From: Symbiodinium natans
Taxonomy: Eukaryota; Sar; Dinophyceae; Suessiales; Symbiodiniaceae
Direction of reading: 5' to 3'
Assembly: GCA_905221605.1 (NCBI GenBank)
Contig: CAJNDS010000171.1
Span: 1 to 64,000 of the forward strand
Length of the DNA stretch: 64,000 bases
The notes under the pieces were generated by a model. The model ran no database searches. It saw only the letters and a list, made by a program, of their open reading frames with translations, and was not told the DNA's origin. Below are positions 32,741-45,000 of the stretch, in pieces; positions within the stretch are counted from its first letter, which is position 1, and every line of letters starts with the position of its first letter. The position numbers and the translations under genes are program-made.

Positions 32741-33055
32741 CTCGAGAAATCCCGAAATTTTAAACGATTGTTTCTTCTTCTTCTTCACGCAGATATTACC
32801 TCAAAGTTTCACAAGACACACGCTGTGGGGCATCCAGCATGCTACACAGTGATCAGTCTCCCTCTTGGAGTAGCCGCTGTACAAACGCCGCGCAACGCCA
32901 CCATGGACCTCATTGTGAGACCCTGGAATACCCGGACATCGGTGTTCAGTTGTGCAGCGCCAGCTCTTCTTCGTCTGCGACCATGTCCTGCCCACATCGT
33001 CGCAATTGTGGTGGCGCTTGAGCAGCCCCCGCGTGGGCACAGGCACTTTAGTGTA
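32740..33055. repeat. Dispersed repeat, copy 1 (partner 38290-38580)
   Basis: Shares with 38290-38580 the blocks TTTAAACG-TTGTTTCTT, ACAGTGATCAGTCTCCCTCTTGG, GCCGCTGTACAAACGCCGCGCAA, ACCATGGACCTCATTGTGAGACCC and GTGTTCAGTTGTGCAGC-CCAGC. The two copies flank the intact ankyrin gene in the same orientation, about 5.5 kb apart. Confidence 0.85.
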
Positions 33056-34789
33056 AGGACTTTCGGAGAAGCAGCACACTTTTGATGCTTGTGGGAAAGG
33101 CTCAAGACACGCCCCTGGCACAGCCCGGAATCCTACACCGCTCAGACGGATCATACCCGCCCCAAAGCTGCGAGCACCTGCGTGGAGGCTTTGTCTTGGG
33201 CTTCCGGAGCACTGGGGACTCTGCAAGTTGGGGAACTTAGGGCCCAAGGATGGCGGCTAAGGTTCAGCGTTCAGGGTTGGGGCCCGAGCTGGGCTTGCGC
33301 GAGATTGAAGGCTTGGAGGTTGAACCCTGACCTAGAACCCTAAAATCCCAAACCCTAATCCTATGCCTTTTCTGTTTAAGGAGAATGGCTCAGATCCGTG
33401 AGTTCGGGGGTTTGAGGCCTGGCTTTCCATCCCACATGGTGTCCCTTTATTTGAGGCCACCCCCCTTCCAGGGAGACTGGCCCTTGTGCTGTAGGCCGGG
33501 GCCTGAGAAGGAGCAGCCGCTCTCCACATCCTGATGACATAATCAAGAGACCATCGCGTGACAAGATGAGACAGCATACACTTAGAGGGAAACTTCTACC
33601 AGGTAGGTTCTGCAACATCCACCGACTCCCTTAGAAGTAGTGCCGCTACACAAGGATGCACCTCGATACATAGAAGATCCGTAGCAGAAAGAACATGCTG
33701 CTACCTTACCGACAGCACACCCTGGCATTTGTTTTCTAATCTGGTGGAGATCCCCCACAAAAAACTCCGACTCCTGGCAAACTTTAGGCCAGGTTTGGAT
33801 TAACGGCCAAGGAGCCATTCCCATGGCTGTTTAGCCGCATCCCTGGGTTCAGACCCGTCGCGCACTGTGAAACAGGCGCCAAGGGCCCCTAACCTTCTCA
33901 AAGGGGGAAAGCCTGAGATGGCTGCAACGGGCACAAGAACGCCATGAACTGATATGGACGTCTGGCACTTCGCTCATGTCTCTCTCACATCACAACGGAG
34001 ATGGCTTCAGCCAGTTCCACATTGAAAAGCAGCATAAACTCAATGAAAGTTTGTTGTGTAACCCCATCAAGCCCGTGGTAAAACCCCACAAAGCCCTGAC
34101 AGTGCGATTGCACCTCAAACCGGATCAGCTCGGGCTTAGGACGCATTGTTTACAAGCTCTAAGGAAATGGGCTCACAGTCTCAGGTTTATAGGGCATCTG
34201 TACCATGGAGGTCGGCGGGTAATGATGGTGGGATGTTGACGTGATCAATGCGTGTCTGGGCTTCTTCTTGCAAAGAAATGCATATACTGCTCCAGCCGAA
34301 GCAGCTGACCGCGCAAGCTGAGCTTCGGGTTTGTGTCAGATTCTGGGGACCCGCTCGTCGCTGACAAAACTGTCAAGAAAAAAAACGCTCCTTATGTGGC
34401 AGATCTTGCAAGCCTTCATCTGTCAATCTAGTACAATGCGGTAACATCTCCGATGCTTGATTGGCCTCACTCGGTCGATGGCGCTTCGTGCGCTTCAACT
34501 GGCTTCAAGTTATTTGGCAAACCCTTGGTTGTACGTTGGAGCCGGGAGGTTCGAGAATCCCTGCATGCGCACATGCTTTGATTGGACGTTGCCCAGCTGG
34601 GCTGAAGCATGACTCGCACAAGACCTGCGAGCGTTCAAGGGCTTCTCGGTGGAGATGTGCGCTCAAATCTGCATCGTGTTTATCGGCATAGTCTGCAAGC
34701 CCTCGCCTGTTCTACATGCACGCTGGCATTCTGTCTTGAAGGCGCAAGGATGTGGGAAGCACCACGTCCTTTTCTCGATGCCTTTTGAG
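33056..34789. other. Gene-free stretch
   Basis: 3' flank of the ankyrin gene. Contains decayed telomere words at 33325-33365. No coding support. Confidence 0.4.
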
Positions 34790-34817
34790 CACGCGCATGG
34801 AGTTGGGCGATGGTGCA

Positions 34818-36538
34818 CTAGATCTCAATGTAAGCCTCCGCCAGCACCAGTGAAACCAACCTTTGGCATTCCGAGAGGTCTCCCGCCAAGCCCTTCTGCA
34901 AGAAGCTGGGAATCGACTGGCCCTGTGCGAAGTCCAAGGCATGTCGACCACGACGGTTTCTGAGGAGGGGATCGGCCCCGGCAGCGATCAAGGCCGCGGC
35001 AGCCTCGTGCTGGGCTCCCAGCAAGGCAGCGATCAGCGGCGTCATCTTGGCCCAGTGGTAGAAGAAGGTCGACAGAGCCGTGACTCGACCAAACCTGTGC
35101 TGTAACGACTTCACAGTGATGAGCAAGGCTAAGGGTGACAGGCACTCTGTGGGCACGTGCTGATAGTTCACGTCCGCCCTGAGATGTATGAGCCGGTCCA
35201 CCATTTCCACAGAGCCACCGCCGCCGCCAACAGCAAAGCACAAAGCACGCGACAACACGAGTGGTTCATGGTGGGTCTGGAACAAGAGTTCTTCCAGTGC
35301 TTCCATCGCCCCGTAGCCAGCAGCAGTGCAGAGTGCTGGGGTGCCAAACATATCATTCGCAAGTGGGTCTGCTCCGGCAGCGCAAAGAAGGCGGATGCCT
35401 TCTGCGTTGTCCGAAATGGCTGCGTAGTTTGTCGCTTGAAGCACGCCACCCTGAAGCTTGGCACGCGCTGCAATCAACAGCCTAGCTGCATCGTTCTGCT
35501 TGAAGAGCACGGCAAGGTCGAGGGCCGATGTCCATCGGGGGCATCCCAGATTCGGTTGGTCTCTGGTCGTGCGCCGGTTGGGATCGGCACGTTGCTTCAA
35601 CAAGCAGCTGATCAGCCTTGTGTTTCCACCAAGTGCGGCGTAGTGCAAGACTGACCAACCGGCACTGTCCATGTCGCTGGCCTTCGCGAATCCGTTCTGG
35701 AAGCAGAACTCCTCCACGAGGTCAGGGCCGCCAGGGCTGCCAATGGTCTCACAACCCTCACGACCCTCACGACCAGGCATCAGGCCGCACACCGGTTCAA
35801 CGTGCAGGCCCCTGAAGTAAACACCCTGCATGTTCAGGAGCCGGCGATACGCGGGAAAATCCCCAACTTTGAGGCACAGAGCCAACTTCCGAACCACTGC
35901 TTGTCTCAGAACGGGGCCGAGCCTCTCCCGGTCCTCCTGCTGACTGAACTGGCCTTCGCCTGTCGATCCGCCAACACAAGCCAATGTTGATCCCACCACT
36001 TCCAGGGATGTCTCACTCTTGATGAGGACCCATGTGCCGTCCGAGGAAAGCTCCCGTACCGTTCTTTCAAAGCGACACCATGCGCGCTGAGTCCAGCTGG
36101 CAGGAGTCAGAACCTTCCCGTCACTGGTGTCCACGACAGGGCAAAGCCCAAGAAAGAAGGAGCACTGGGCAATGTAGGCCGGGATGCTGCGGATGGCTTG
36201 GGCCAGGTCGCTGGCACTGGCATCACTGGCGTCCCGCTCCAGCTGTGGGCATGAAAAGTAATCGTACCACAGGAAAACGGGCTGAGACTTGAACTCCTGC
36301 AACGACAGGCGCTTGGCAGCGGGCACGGCAGCTTCTGTGGCTGGATCCAGCGGAATGAAGCCCAGACCGCCCAGCATGTGCCTCAACGCACTCTGCAAGA
36401 CCCGCAACTGCTTGAATTCTGGGTCTGGGTGGTCCTTGGAAGCCCACTGGTGCGAGATGAAAGCTGCCTTGCCCATGCTGGCGTTGAAGACCACGATGCT
36501 TCCCCTGGCCTCCGAACACCAGACCGAAGGCTGGGAGG
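34818..36538 (-). CDS. TIR-like domain protein with ankyrin repeats (5'-partial)
   Basis: An open frame of 558 residues from the GTG codon at 36494 to TAG at 34818. It extends 15 codons further upstream (QPSVWCSEARGSIV) to a probable 3' splice site TTGCAG at 36539-36540, so an upstream exon is missing. Residues about 9-160 form a TIR-like or SHQW-type domain: AFISHQW, FLWYDYFSCPQ, SIPAYIAQCSFFLGL, WTQRAWCRFERTVREL. Residues 276-512 carry about six ankyrin repeats, clear at 276-306 (GWSVLHYAALGG), 319-345, 353-380, 383-412, 415-443 and 483-512 (MTPLIAALLGAQHEAAAALI). Ankyrin repeats bind partner proteins. The domain pairing suggests an intracellular signalling adaptor, but this is inferred. 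The duplicate at 48-1164 is decayed. A short intron (about 65 bp, possible GA donor) is likely before 36538. Confidence 0.8.
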
Positions 36539-37310
36539 CTGCAATCTCACACGCTCAAACAAACAGACAGACAAACAAACAAACAAAGAAACGCCTTCTT
36601 CTTCTCTCCACAGGAGTTTTCCCCTCGTGATGTCACGTGATGTCATCAAGCCGGCTCAGGATCATTGAGGGCTTCAGCAGGCTGAAGCTGCATACCAGTG
36701 GTACAGCACTGAAAAATGAGGGGGGCCCGGCTGAGAGCTGACGAAGCTTCTGAGCCTGTAAGATGCGTTACTGAGCTGAAATTCGCTGATGCCTGCACAA
36801 GCTAGCCTCTAATCACTCTAAGCCTGGGCCTTGGCCTCTTTTGGGCACTTGTTTTTTTGTTGCAGGTGGACTGTAGGCGCTTAGAAGCTTGGAGGCTCAG
36901 GCCGCTGATAGAGGCTTCAACGATTTGCTCCTGCAGTTCGCAAGTCGAAATCCCCTGGGCGAGCCTTGAGCACTTCGTGCGGTTCGATCACAGTCATCTG
37001 CAGGAGCCGCTCGGAATGCATGGTGTACATCGGGAAGAGCATGAAAGCAGCCTCAAGGGCCCGATTCAGAATCGGCCAGATTCGTGCTTGAAGTAGCGCT
37101 TCTCAAATGGAGGTGAATGGAGGGGGGGTGACTCTGAAAATTCCAAGCCCTGCACCTCGGTGCCAGCAAAATTTGCTGAGGCTGATCTGGCATACTGCTC
37201 CAGGGGAGTTGACGATGGAGCAGAGGAGCAGCACACCATTGCAGGTTTGGCGCCACGCTTATCTCCTTTACCAAGTGATCCATATGTGCTGATCCAGTTA
37301 ATTCAGTACT
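36539..37310. repeat. Upstream part of the segmental duplication (partner about 1050-1860)
   Basis: Conserved with the decayed copy through the putative intron, a CT-rich track near 36590-36615 and blocks at 36857-37060 and 37080-37290. The missing 5' exon(s) and promoter of the ankyrin gene should lie here. Conservation of non-coding sequence reflects duplication, not necessarily function. Confidence 0.75.
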
Positions 37311-37436
37311 GTGCTGTGGTTGCGTTTCGCAACTCTTGAGGCGACGAGGCACGGAACGTCAGCCGTACTATGGGCTATACGATATCAACATCAACCATAT
37401 ATCAACCTTGCATAGTACGGGCCCCGGGTGCTTATC

Positions 37437-37512
37437 ATTTTGGGTCCTTAGAAAATAAGCTGATCCTATTATTTGGGGGTCTTTCGGGGCCTCTTATTAT
37501 CGTAAACCCCCC
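37437..37512. repeat. Short dispersed element with ATCGTAAACCC end, copy 2
   Basis: Contains GATCCTATTATTTGGGGGTC and ends in CTTATTATCGTAAACCCCC, related to 4535-4635 and 45950-46022. Just upstream, GTACTATG and CATAGTAC (37364-37418) form a separate small foldback. Confidence 0.45.
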
Positions 37513-37519
37513 GAAACCA

Positions 37520-37690
37520 GTTTTTCGGGGCACTGCTGGGACCCGATCCGGCCGACGGATCCCCTAGCAATGTTCTCGGGATCCGCTGGCCACTTTAACA
37601 TAACAGAACACCTCACATTCGCGTATGTTTGCATATTGAAGTGTGTTTCTGATTGCACTCATCACCTACATCCGGACCTCCTTTCGAAAT
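37520..37690. repeat. Dispersed repeat, copy 2 (partner 17850-18010)
   Basis: Starts with TTTTCGGGGCACTGCTGGGACC and follows the order of the copy at 17850-18010, without the GT run. Non-coding. Confidence 0.7.
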
Positions 37691-38289
37691 GAATCCCTGA
37701 CCAGCACCAACAGGTCTGCGACGCAACATGGAGCAACCCACATCTAACTCAACCCACTGCAAAGCAAGACAGAAGTTGAGAAGCATCTGTTGTCGGGTGG
37801 ACGAAATAGCTCATCGTGCGAGGCTGAATTGATTTCATGCAACCTTCATGGGTTCGCCTGCTGTGTCGCTGCAGTTGCACTGCCCATATGAGGGCATGAT
37901 GCACACAGTTCTGCGATGCAAGTGGTTGAAAATACTTGGTCGCTTGTCGAGAAGCAGCCACTATAGTATAGAAGGAATCACATCACGTGAAGCATCCTTC
38001 AGATTCTGCTGTATCCAGGCTCAATTGCTCGACCCTGGCAAGGCAAGGGTGCACTTCACAAACCCTACCTGTCGCATTCGGGTACACTGCTGGCTTGCAC
38101 CCAGCTGAAAGAACAGCGAGCACATCGCTTTGCGAAAACCGACATTGCTTGCGCAGGCCAAACATCACCCGAATGCAAATCGAATTACGGACCTGCCGTC
38201 CACCAGAGTCCAACAAGGAGCTCCAAGAGGCAACAGCTGCTTCGACACATGCAACCCTTCAAGCGTTGGGTCGCATGCTTAAAACGGCA

Positions 38290-38580
38290 AAAACGGGATT
38301 CCCCGGAAGTTTAAAACGGTTGTTTCTTGTTTCAAGACGCTGTGGGGGGCTATACAGTGATCAGTCTCCCTCTTGGCGCGTCTGCGCGGGGTGGCCGCTG
38401 TACAAACGCCGCGCAATGTCACCATGGACCTCATTGTGAGACCCCGGCGTACCATCCCGGACATCCCCGGTGTTCAGTTGTGCAGCACCAGCTCTTCTTC
38501 GTCTGCGACCATTTCCTGCCCAGATCATCGCAATTGTAGTAGCGCTTGAGCAACCCGCGTGTGGGCACAGGCACCTTAGT
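38290..38580. repeat. Dispersed repeat, copy 2 (partner 32740-33055)
   Basis: See the partner entry. This copy lacks the TTCTTCTTCTTC run and has an extra GCGCGTCTGCGCGGGG segment. Several frames are partly open but differ between copies. Confidence 0.85.
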
Positions 38581-39553
38581 CAATTCCGCAACGAAGATGC
38601 AAAACATACTCCTCTTCCCGCAACCTCACAAAACACTCGACACTCAACCCTCAACATCCCACTCAACATCCTAAACAAAAAGCTTTGAGGTGTTGGAAAT
38701 GGCACCATTTCATTCACGAGGTGGTGGGCCACGTGCGACCCTCGGATGTCGTGGCCTTGGTCCTCGTTTTCGTGTGGGGTGTCTTTTGAGGCTTCGAAGG
38801 GTCACCACCCCCCTGCCGCCCCCTCCGTTACCGTTCACAACGCTCGTGGTCCAACGGTTGAGGGTTTTAGTAGCTTTGGATACTGTCGGGAGCTGCAGGG
38901 ATCCCTAGCATTGACTATGCGTCCTTTTGAATCTCTGCGTAGAGTGTGACTTGACTTCTAAGGGCAAAGACTGGCCTCCATGCAACCCTTCGCATGTTTT
39001 GAACAACGTACTTGGGCTTGCCTCACTCATGGCTACTACGACCCTTGCCTTGCTCTACTGCTGGGCTTTCAGAACCAGGAAGTTTGAGGGAACCCCGCGG
39101 TCCCGAAGGAAGTGCGTGACCGTCGGGTGCTGGTTCCTTGGCTGGGCAAAAAAAACAAGCACCCACTCAAAAAAGTACCAAGTTTCCGGTTGGGTTGATA
39201 CACAGATCAAGTCAACCGATGCAGTTGCATCTAGAACAGCATCACCTAGATAAAGACGTGGAATGCGATTCGCTGAGTCATGAATCGGACAGATGCTGCA
39301 ACAACCGAATTGCCGCCCAACTCACCAGCCAAGAATCTTGTACAGGACCTGAGTAACAAGCAGCAACAGGTCACCGCACCGCCATAACGGCTCTGAGAAC
39401 CCCCTGAATGCACGCCCTGAACGTGACCTCGTTACCCATCGAAGGGGGGGGGGTTGATCTGTGACCTCCATTTTTGGGGACTTATCTCCGGGGGGTGAGT
39501 CGTAAACTCTACCCTACTTGTGGCCGTTTTAAAAAAACAGGTGCTCTGGTCAA

Positions 39554-39988
39554 CTATACCACACTGCTGCGAGACACTGCAAGAAGAGCAGCTCCAACAA
39601 CAATAAGTTTCCACAAAAGAGCCCCCCGCACCTGCACACCCGGAGCCACAGCAAGGTCGGACTGGGCCCATGGGCTTCGCGGCTTCGCGGCTCCGCGGCT
39701 TAGCATCCAAAGCGTCCAAGAGGCTTGAGCGCATGCTTGATTGAACTTGTAGCAGCAGAAGCCTTTGTCGCAGCTGCAAGCCCTATGCGCTACTCCACCA
39801 AACGATGGCAAACGATGGCAATATGGTGCCGAGTGCCGGAGAAGCATTCCGATAGCTGACAGTGCATGCAGTTCTGCGTCATAGCAAATACTGCAGAAGC
39901 GTGGCTCATGCCAGACTACAGCACCTTCCGTATGGCTCAACAACAGCCATGTATGGTTGCTTAGGTTGATCTGATATCCAGCCCTCAA
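39554..39988 (-). CDS. Candidate exon, unknown protein with C-terminal membrane segment
   Basis: A 144-codon minus-strand frame with protein-like character: NLSNHTWLLLSHTEGAVVWH, a Cys-containing stretch (PRFCSICYDAELHALS; ACSCDKGFCCYKF), and a hydrophobic tail (ALLWKLIVVGAALLAV) before a stop. An overlapping second frame is partly open. Family not recognised; the real start or upstream exon is unclear because CCCTAAA-like sequence (39990-40015) lies just upstream, as in other introns of the window. Confidence 0.35.
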   Translation of the reverse strand: MRAGYQINLSNHTWLLLSHTEGAVVWHEPRFCSICYDAELHALSAIGMLLRHSAPYCHRLPSFGGVAHRACSCDKGFCCYKFNQACAQASWTLWMLSRGAAKPRSPWAQSDLAVAPGVQVRGALLWKLIVVGAALLAVSRSSVV

Positions 39989-40404
39989 CCCTCACCCCCA
40001 AAACCCTAAACCTTGCACCGTTAACTGTGGTCGTTCTCAATTAGTGTTACCCCATCCTCAACCCCGCCAACCTCGCTGTGTCCACAACTCAGCCTAGCAA
40101 CGTTGATGTGCAGGGGACCACTGGCGCTGCCAATCGGTGCGGCCTTGCAAAGGCATGACCGGGTTAGCACAACATTGGGTATAATATAGTAGCTTACTTG
40201 AGTTTCTCGGGCAAAACCCAGATGACTCCCGATTCCAGCATGCAGCATTCAACGTTTAGCTGCTTAGCTGCGGAACCGGACCTTTGCCAAAAGACATGCT
40301 TCTGGACCAACTACTGCAGGAAAAAACAATGAGTGTGTAGGAAGTTAGGTAAGAAAACAAAACCCCTAAACATGTAAGTACATGAGGACCCCTCAGGGCC
40401 GTGT

Positions 40405-40878
40405 TCACGCCACGGGAGCTCCCACGAAGATTAAATTGCCTGCAGACGTAGAGAAGGCATGCCCGTTTGACGAGAAATCTCCTTGTAACGCTTCCCTACA
40501 TTCGGGAGCGTCATAATGTAGAAAGCTTCCTGCATGAAGGAAGGGCACTGATGGGCATGGCACACTCTGAAGTAGCATGCGCCTCTGACGCAGTCGTATG
40601 AAGAATGCTTCGTAGGCTCTTCCCTCCTGAGCATGAGAACAGCGGATTGTGGGCATGAGATCCTCATGAACGCCCATGACCCAAGCGAGTTCTGCAGGGA
40701 GCACTATGTGGATATACCTGTGTTGACTTTCACTCATGGGACCATGGCTGTCCATATCAGAAGTGTTGGATTTGCTTTGGAAGGCCGATTGTACAACCAT
40801 GTTTGCGTAGGACGGGGAGGGGGCATTCTTCGGGTCCTGGTGCCTTTTGTTTGAGGATGCAGGATGCCTGATAAGCAC
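40405..40878 (-). CDS. Candidate exon, unknown protein
   Basis: A 157-codon minus-strand frame ending at a stop at 40405. It contains HRYIHIVLPAELAWVMGVHE and AYEAFFIRLRQRR, which look protein-like. No domain recognised. The first about 40 codons are less convincing, and a 3' splice site may lie inside. Decayed telomere words are absent from the frame itself. Confidence 0.35.
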   Translation of the reverse strand: MLIRHPASSNKRHQDPKNAPSPSYANMVVQSAFQSKSNTSDMDSHGPMSESQHRYIHIVLPAELAWVMGVHEDLMPTIRCSHAQEGRAYEAFFIRLRQRRMLLQSVPCPSVPFLHAGSFLHYDAPECREALQGDFSSNGHAFSTSAGNLIFVGAPVA

Positions 40879-41094
40879 CCCTCAGCTGCAAAATCACACG
40901 CGCGATCCTTACGGTCCGTGATTTGCCCTAATACGTGCAAAACCCTTAGCCGAAGATCAACCAAATTTCTCACAAGGGGGGACACCACGGAGGAGAGGTC
41001 CACACCACAGAATACGTCCGGCCAGTTGTTCTTTCCAGGAAAAGCTTGCGAAATTTCGGGGGCTACTAGGATCTGCTAAAGGACCCAAAAAGTG

Positions 41095-41122
41095 CGAGAG
41101 AGAGAGAGAGAGAGAGAGAGAA
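41095..41122. repeat. (GA)n microsatellite
   Basis: About 13 GA units on the plus strand, in gene-free sequence. Confidence 0.95.
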
Positions 41123-41179
41123 AACCGAAACAAGAGAATTGAGAGCTGTCGTTCGCTCATCGTTTTAGGGCTCCTTAAG

Positions 41180-41330
41180 TCCTGTTATGCAGCAGGCCGA
41201 ACCTTGAGCCCTTGAAGGTTTTGGGTTTAGGGCTCTGGGTTTAGGGTTGTGTTGGGTTGAGGGCTTAGGGTTGTTTGGGTTCCCAGAGCTATGTGGGGCT
41301 TACTACCATGCAGGGTTTAGAGTTTGTAAG
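41180..41330. repeat. Decayed TTTAGGG sequence
   Basis: GGGTTTAGGGCTCTGGGTTTAGG-like words over about 100 bp. No gene. Confidence 0.7.
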
Positions 41331-41784
41331 GAAAGGCTTTCTTAAAACATGATAGGGGTAGGGGAGGCACAGCATCCCATAAAATGAGGGCAAGTCTCCT
41401 GACGGTGATATACCTCGGCTTCCAATGCAAGGACAATGACAGGAACATATACAACCAACCAACGTGTCGTACTGCTGGAGACAAGGTGAACATCGTAACT
41501 ACTGACTTCAATCATGTGAGCATCGTGGGCATGGGGCGGAGCTCACGAGCTTCCGGCATTGTTTAAAGGCATAAAACCAAAAGGTACTTTGCTTGTACAA
41601 CCGTATTCATTTTGCGCGAGACTGACCTATGGCGCAGCTTTCCCAGTGGCAAATGCTGGTAGCAAATGTCTGCATCACAAGGCTTGTGGGCTCCTCTTTG
41701 CCAGATGTGCCTCTTGCAGCTATCCATTGGGTTCCTAGAGAGCTTGTATATGTTGAGTTCATTCATAAGAGAGGGGAAGGAAAT

Positions 41785-41824
<40 letters not shown>

Positions 41825-41829
41825 GGGGG
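41785..41829. repeat. Poly-G tract
   Basis: Thirty-nine consecutive G residues, then TGGGGG. One of several long G or C runs in the window (others at 9804-9819, 10560-10574, 43283-43310, 51806-51820). Explains the spurious Gly- and Pro-rich open frames overlapping it. Confidence 0.97.
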
Positions 41830-42049
41830 CCTCTCTGCATCCGGGGGCGCTGGTCGATGTAGTGGAAGACCGGTCTCGCAGGGGCTCCCAGAACCGGGGC
41901 CTCGGCCTCGGCGAAGCCTTCCGCGGCGTCCGCGGCGTCCGCAGCGGGCACTGGCCTCCAATTTGGGGCTCCCCGAGGGGGGAAGTTGAGGAAACGGAAC
42001 TGGAGACCGCGTGGGCTCCAAACTGGGGGCTTTACAGAAGGCTTTCGAG

Positions 42050-45000
42050 GGTGCCTTGAGGGTGTCTGCGACTAAAAAAGGAGCTCTGGCTCTTGGATGC
42101 CAGTAGGATCAGAGTAAAGCTACGCAGTCCGCAGTACCCCCCGGTCCCACCCCGGCCTGTGAAGGCGAAGCCAGCTCGGCCAAACCAACCAGCTTGGCCA
42201 GGACAGGCCTTGAGTCATGTGAAGGGTTTATAGTAAGGCTTAGTAAGTCTTGAAGGTGGTCTGAACATGCATCCAAAAATCCGAAGTGCCAGGGCATCTT
42301 GGGCGGGTCCAGCATGCCAGACCTCGCACCAATCAGTTCCTCAACGCTCCACCCTACGCCTTGATTCCCGAACCCCTCACCGAAAATGTTCTGAACCTTG
42401 GGTTAGGCCACCCCACCCCCCACCCTCCGTGGCGAAACAAAAAGATGTTCGGGCCGTGGCGAAACAGTGAAATATTCGGGCCTGCTGTAGCCATCCTACC
42501 CTCCCTTTGCCTCAGCCCTGTACCCTGAAAATCTCGGAAGCGGCGCTCCCTCAGGGTTCAAGAGAATCGTGGGCCTACGCCCCAACAGCATGTCACATGA
42601 ACTTTCCTTCATTATTGCAGTACGGTACCTTCTTACATTACATCATGCTACATCACATCACATTACATTACCTTACATCACCTGACATGAAATTACGTTA
42701 CAGTCTAAATCACATTACATCAGTGTTGCTCGATGGCTGTGGGCAGTCCATCATGGGATCATTGCTGTGCCACGGGGCAGGCTTTTGCAGCCAAACTCCT
42801 GCGTGCAATTGCCGCCCCAGTCAAACACCTCTGCAGGCTTAGGGTTCAGGGTTTGCGGTTACCAGAAAACCACCCTAAATAGGGAAATTCGTCAGCCCAG
42901 CATGGAAAAGTTACAGCAAATTTGCTTGAGGGAGACCACAGCATGAAATCGCAGTCTGCTTTGACATGCCTTTAGGGCCTCCTTGCAGAAGAGTATGCCG
43001 TGCCAAAGCCGCATGGGAGTGCGCGCGCAGAGGACGTTGACGCCGGCATCCAGGACACCAGTGGACTTTATCGAAGTCCTGGCCGCCTGCCTTGGCGTTG
43101 TTACAATTTGACAGCCCCTCAGAAGGTCTGGCACTAGGGGTGGCTTCTACACTGTGTTTGTGGTGTTTGTGTGGGGTGTTTAGGGGGACCCGAAGGGGTT
43201 AAATGGACGGGCCTTGGGGTTTGTTTGGGACAGGTCCGCTTGCTACAGTACAGCCTTGTAAGGAGGACCTGGAAGCTGAGCACCCCCCCCCTTTCCCCCC
43301 CCCCCCCGCCCTCCCGATGCTCAAAAAGAGAGCTCTTCTGATGGTCAAGATTGCGCTTCAGGGTTTCTGGTTAACCCTACATAGTACAACCCTTTTTGCA
43401 TCCGAGCTCTGCTCGATATCTGCCGGGACTGAAGACTCAACCCACAAGATCATACAACCCTAAACCCCCCAACCCTCGGCCCAGACACTTGATCTTGTCG
43501 ACCACAAAGCCAAGCCAGTCTGAGAATGCATGCGAGGAGAGCTGGAGGCCGAAAACATGCCCCAAACCCCTCATCTGCGCGACAAGGCTTGGGAGAGGTG
43601 TCCCTGAAAGAACCGGTCAACCCCCGCAAACAAACAATCAAAAAAGGTGCAAACATTCCCTTTTTCCCCTGAACCCTAAACCCTTTCGAAAGCTCTTTGC
43701 GTTCGGGCTCCTGCGGCTTTGGGTCTGGATTTTGGGTTTGGGGCTTTTTTTTGTAACTTTTCACTTGACCATGCTTCTATCTGGCTATACGTGAGCCAGC
43801 TACCTATCTCAAACGGGGTCCTGGAAGGTTGGGAATCTGGAAAGCATCGATCGACTCTTCGAACATGTCCTTAGCTCTTTGCACGAGGTGACTTAGGGGT
43901 TGCTTTAAGGCTTGGGGCTCAGCCCTTGGCGACCACAAGACCGTAGTTCCTGCGGGCCAGTTTCGGTCACCTTCCCGGGATGCTGCAGAATCTCACATTG
44001 GTCCTGCTGGATCGGAGGAGAAGGGTTTGGGTTGGGTAGTGGGATTAAGGATCATAAAGGCGGGGGGGGGTGGGGGTGTGGGTCGAGCCTTCTGAGCACC
44101 GGACATCCCCGACTTCGAAGAAAGCTACTGCGCGGTTCTTCCGACGCTGCCCTCGCGGAGCTACTGCGAGTTGAAGGTAGTGTTCAAGAGAATTCATCGA
44201 GTGACCAGCGCTTCTGCGAAGCAACAGCTGAGACCTTCAAGATTATTGGGCCTGGTCTAGTGTTTAGCAGTTTTGAGTTCAGGGTTTGGGGTCGGGAGTC
44301 CACCTTGCCGGGGGGGGGAGGGGCTGGGAATGGGGCTCTTAAGACAACAGCTTGGCCGTTTTTTGCTGCCCGCGAACAGATCCATCAGGAAACGAATCAT
44401 GATCAGAATCTCAGCCATATATAGATATATATATATATATAAATATTTTTTTTTGTCATGCACTCCTGGGCAGTTGTCTGTCTGCCTGCAAACAAGTCAG
44501 CAATTCGTGTCATCAGTGGCTCTAGGAGTGTATTCTTTCTATCCTTTACAGCCACAAACCTGCGCGGGCTAAAGGAAAACTGGTTCCGGAGCCGGCGCTG
44601 CGCAGACAGAATCTCAAAACGTGGATTCCAAGGTCGGAGGGGATCATGAATCCGTAGGTTTTTTGCACAGGTCAAGCCGCCCCAAGCACATTCCATCTGT
44701 GGGCTCTGCAAAAGCCCCGCCGTCCTCCGGAAAGGACCCGCCGGTGATTTCCACGTCCGCGTAGGCGTTCAAGCTGGCAGCTAAGCAAGACCTGGGACTT
44801 GTTGGCCTTTTTGAGCCTTTTGGCAGACCTTTCTTGGGGGCCCCTTTTGGGCCTTTTGGGTCTTCTGCGGCCTTTTGAACTTTGGGGCAGATGAGTTGGC
44901 AAGTAAATTGTACATCTCATTTGTTAGCTTCATGAGGGAGTTCTACGCCCTCGAAACCACAGGTTCCAAGTAGACAACATACAGCTTCTGGAGGTATTCG

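Noticed and set aside
41563-42021. Gly-rich and Pro-rich open frames
   Set aside because: Produced by the poly-G tract; no independent coding support.
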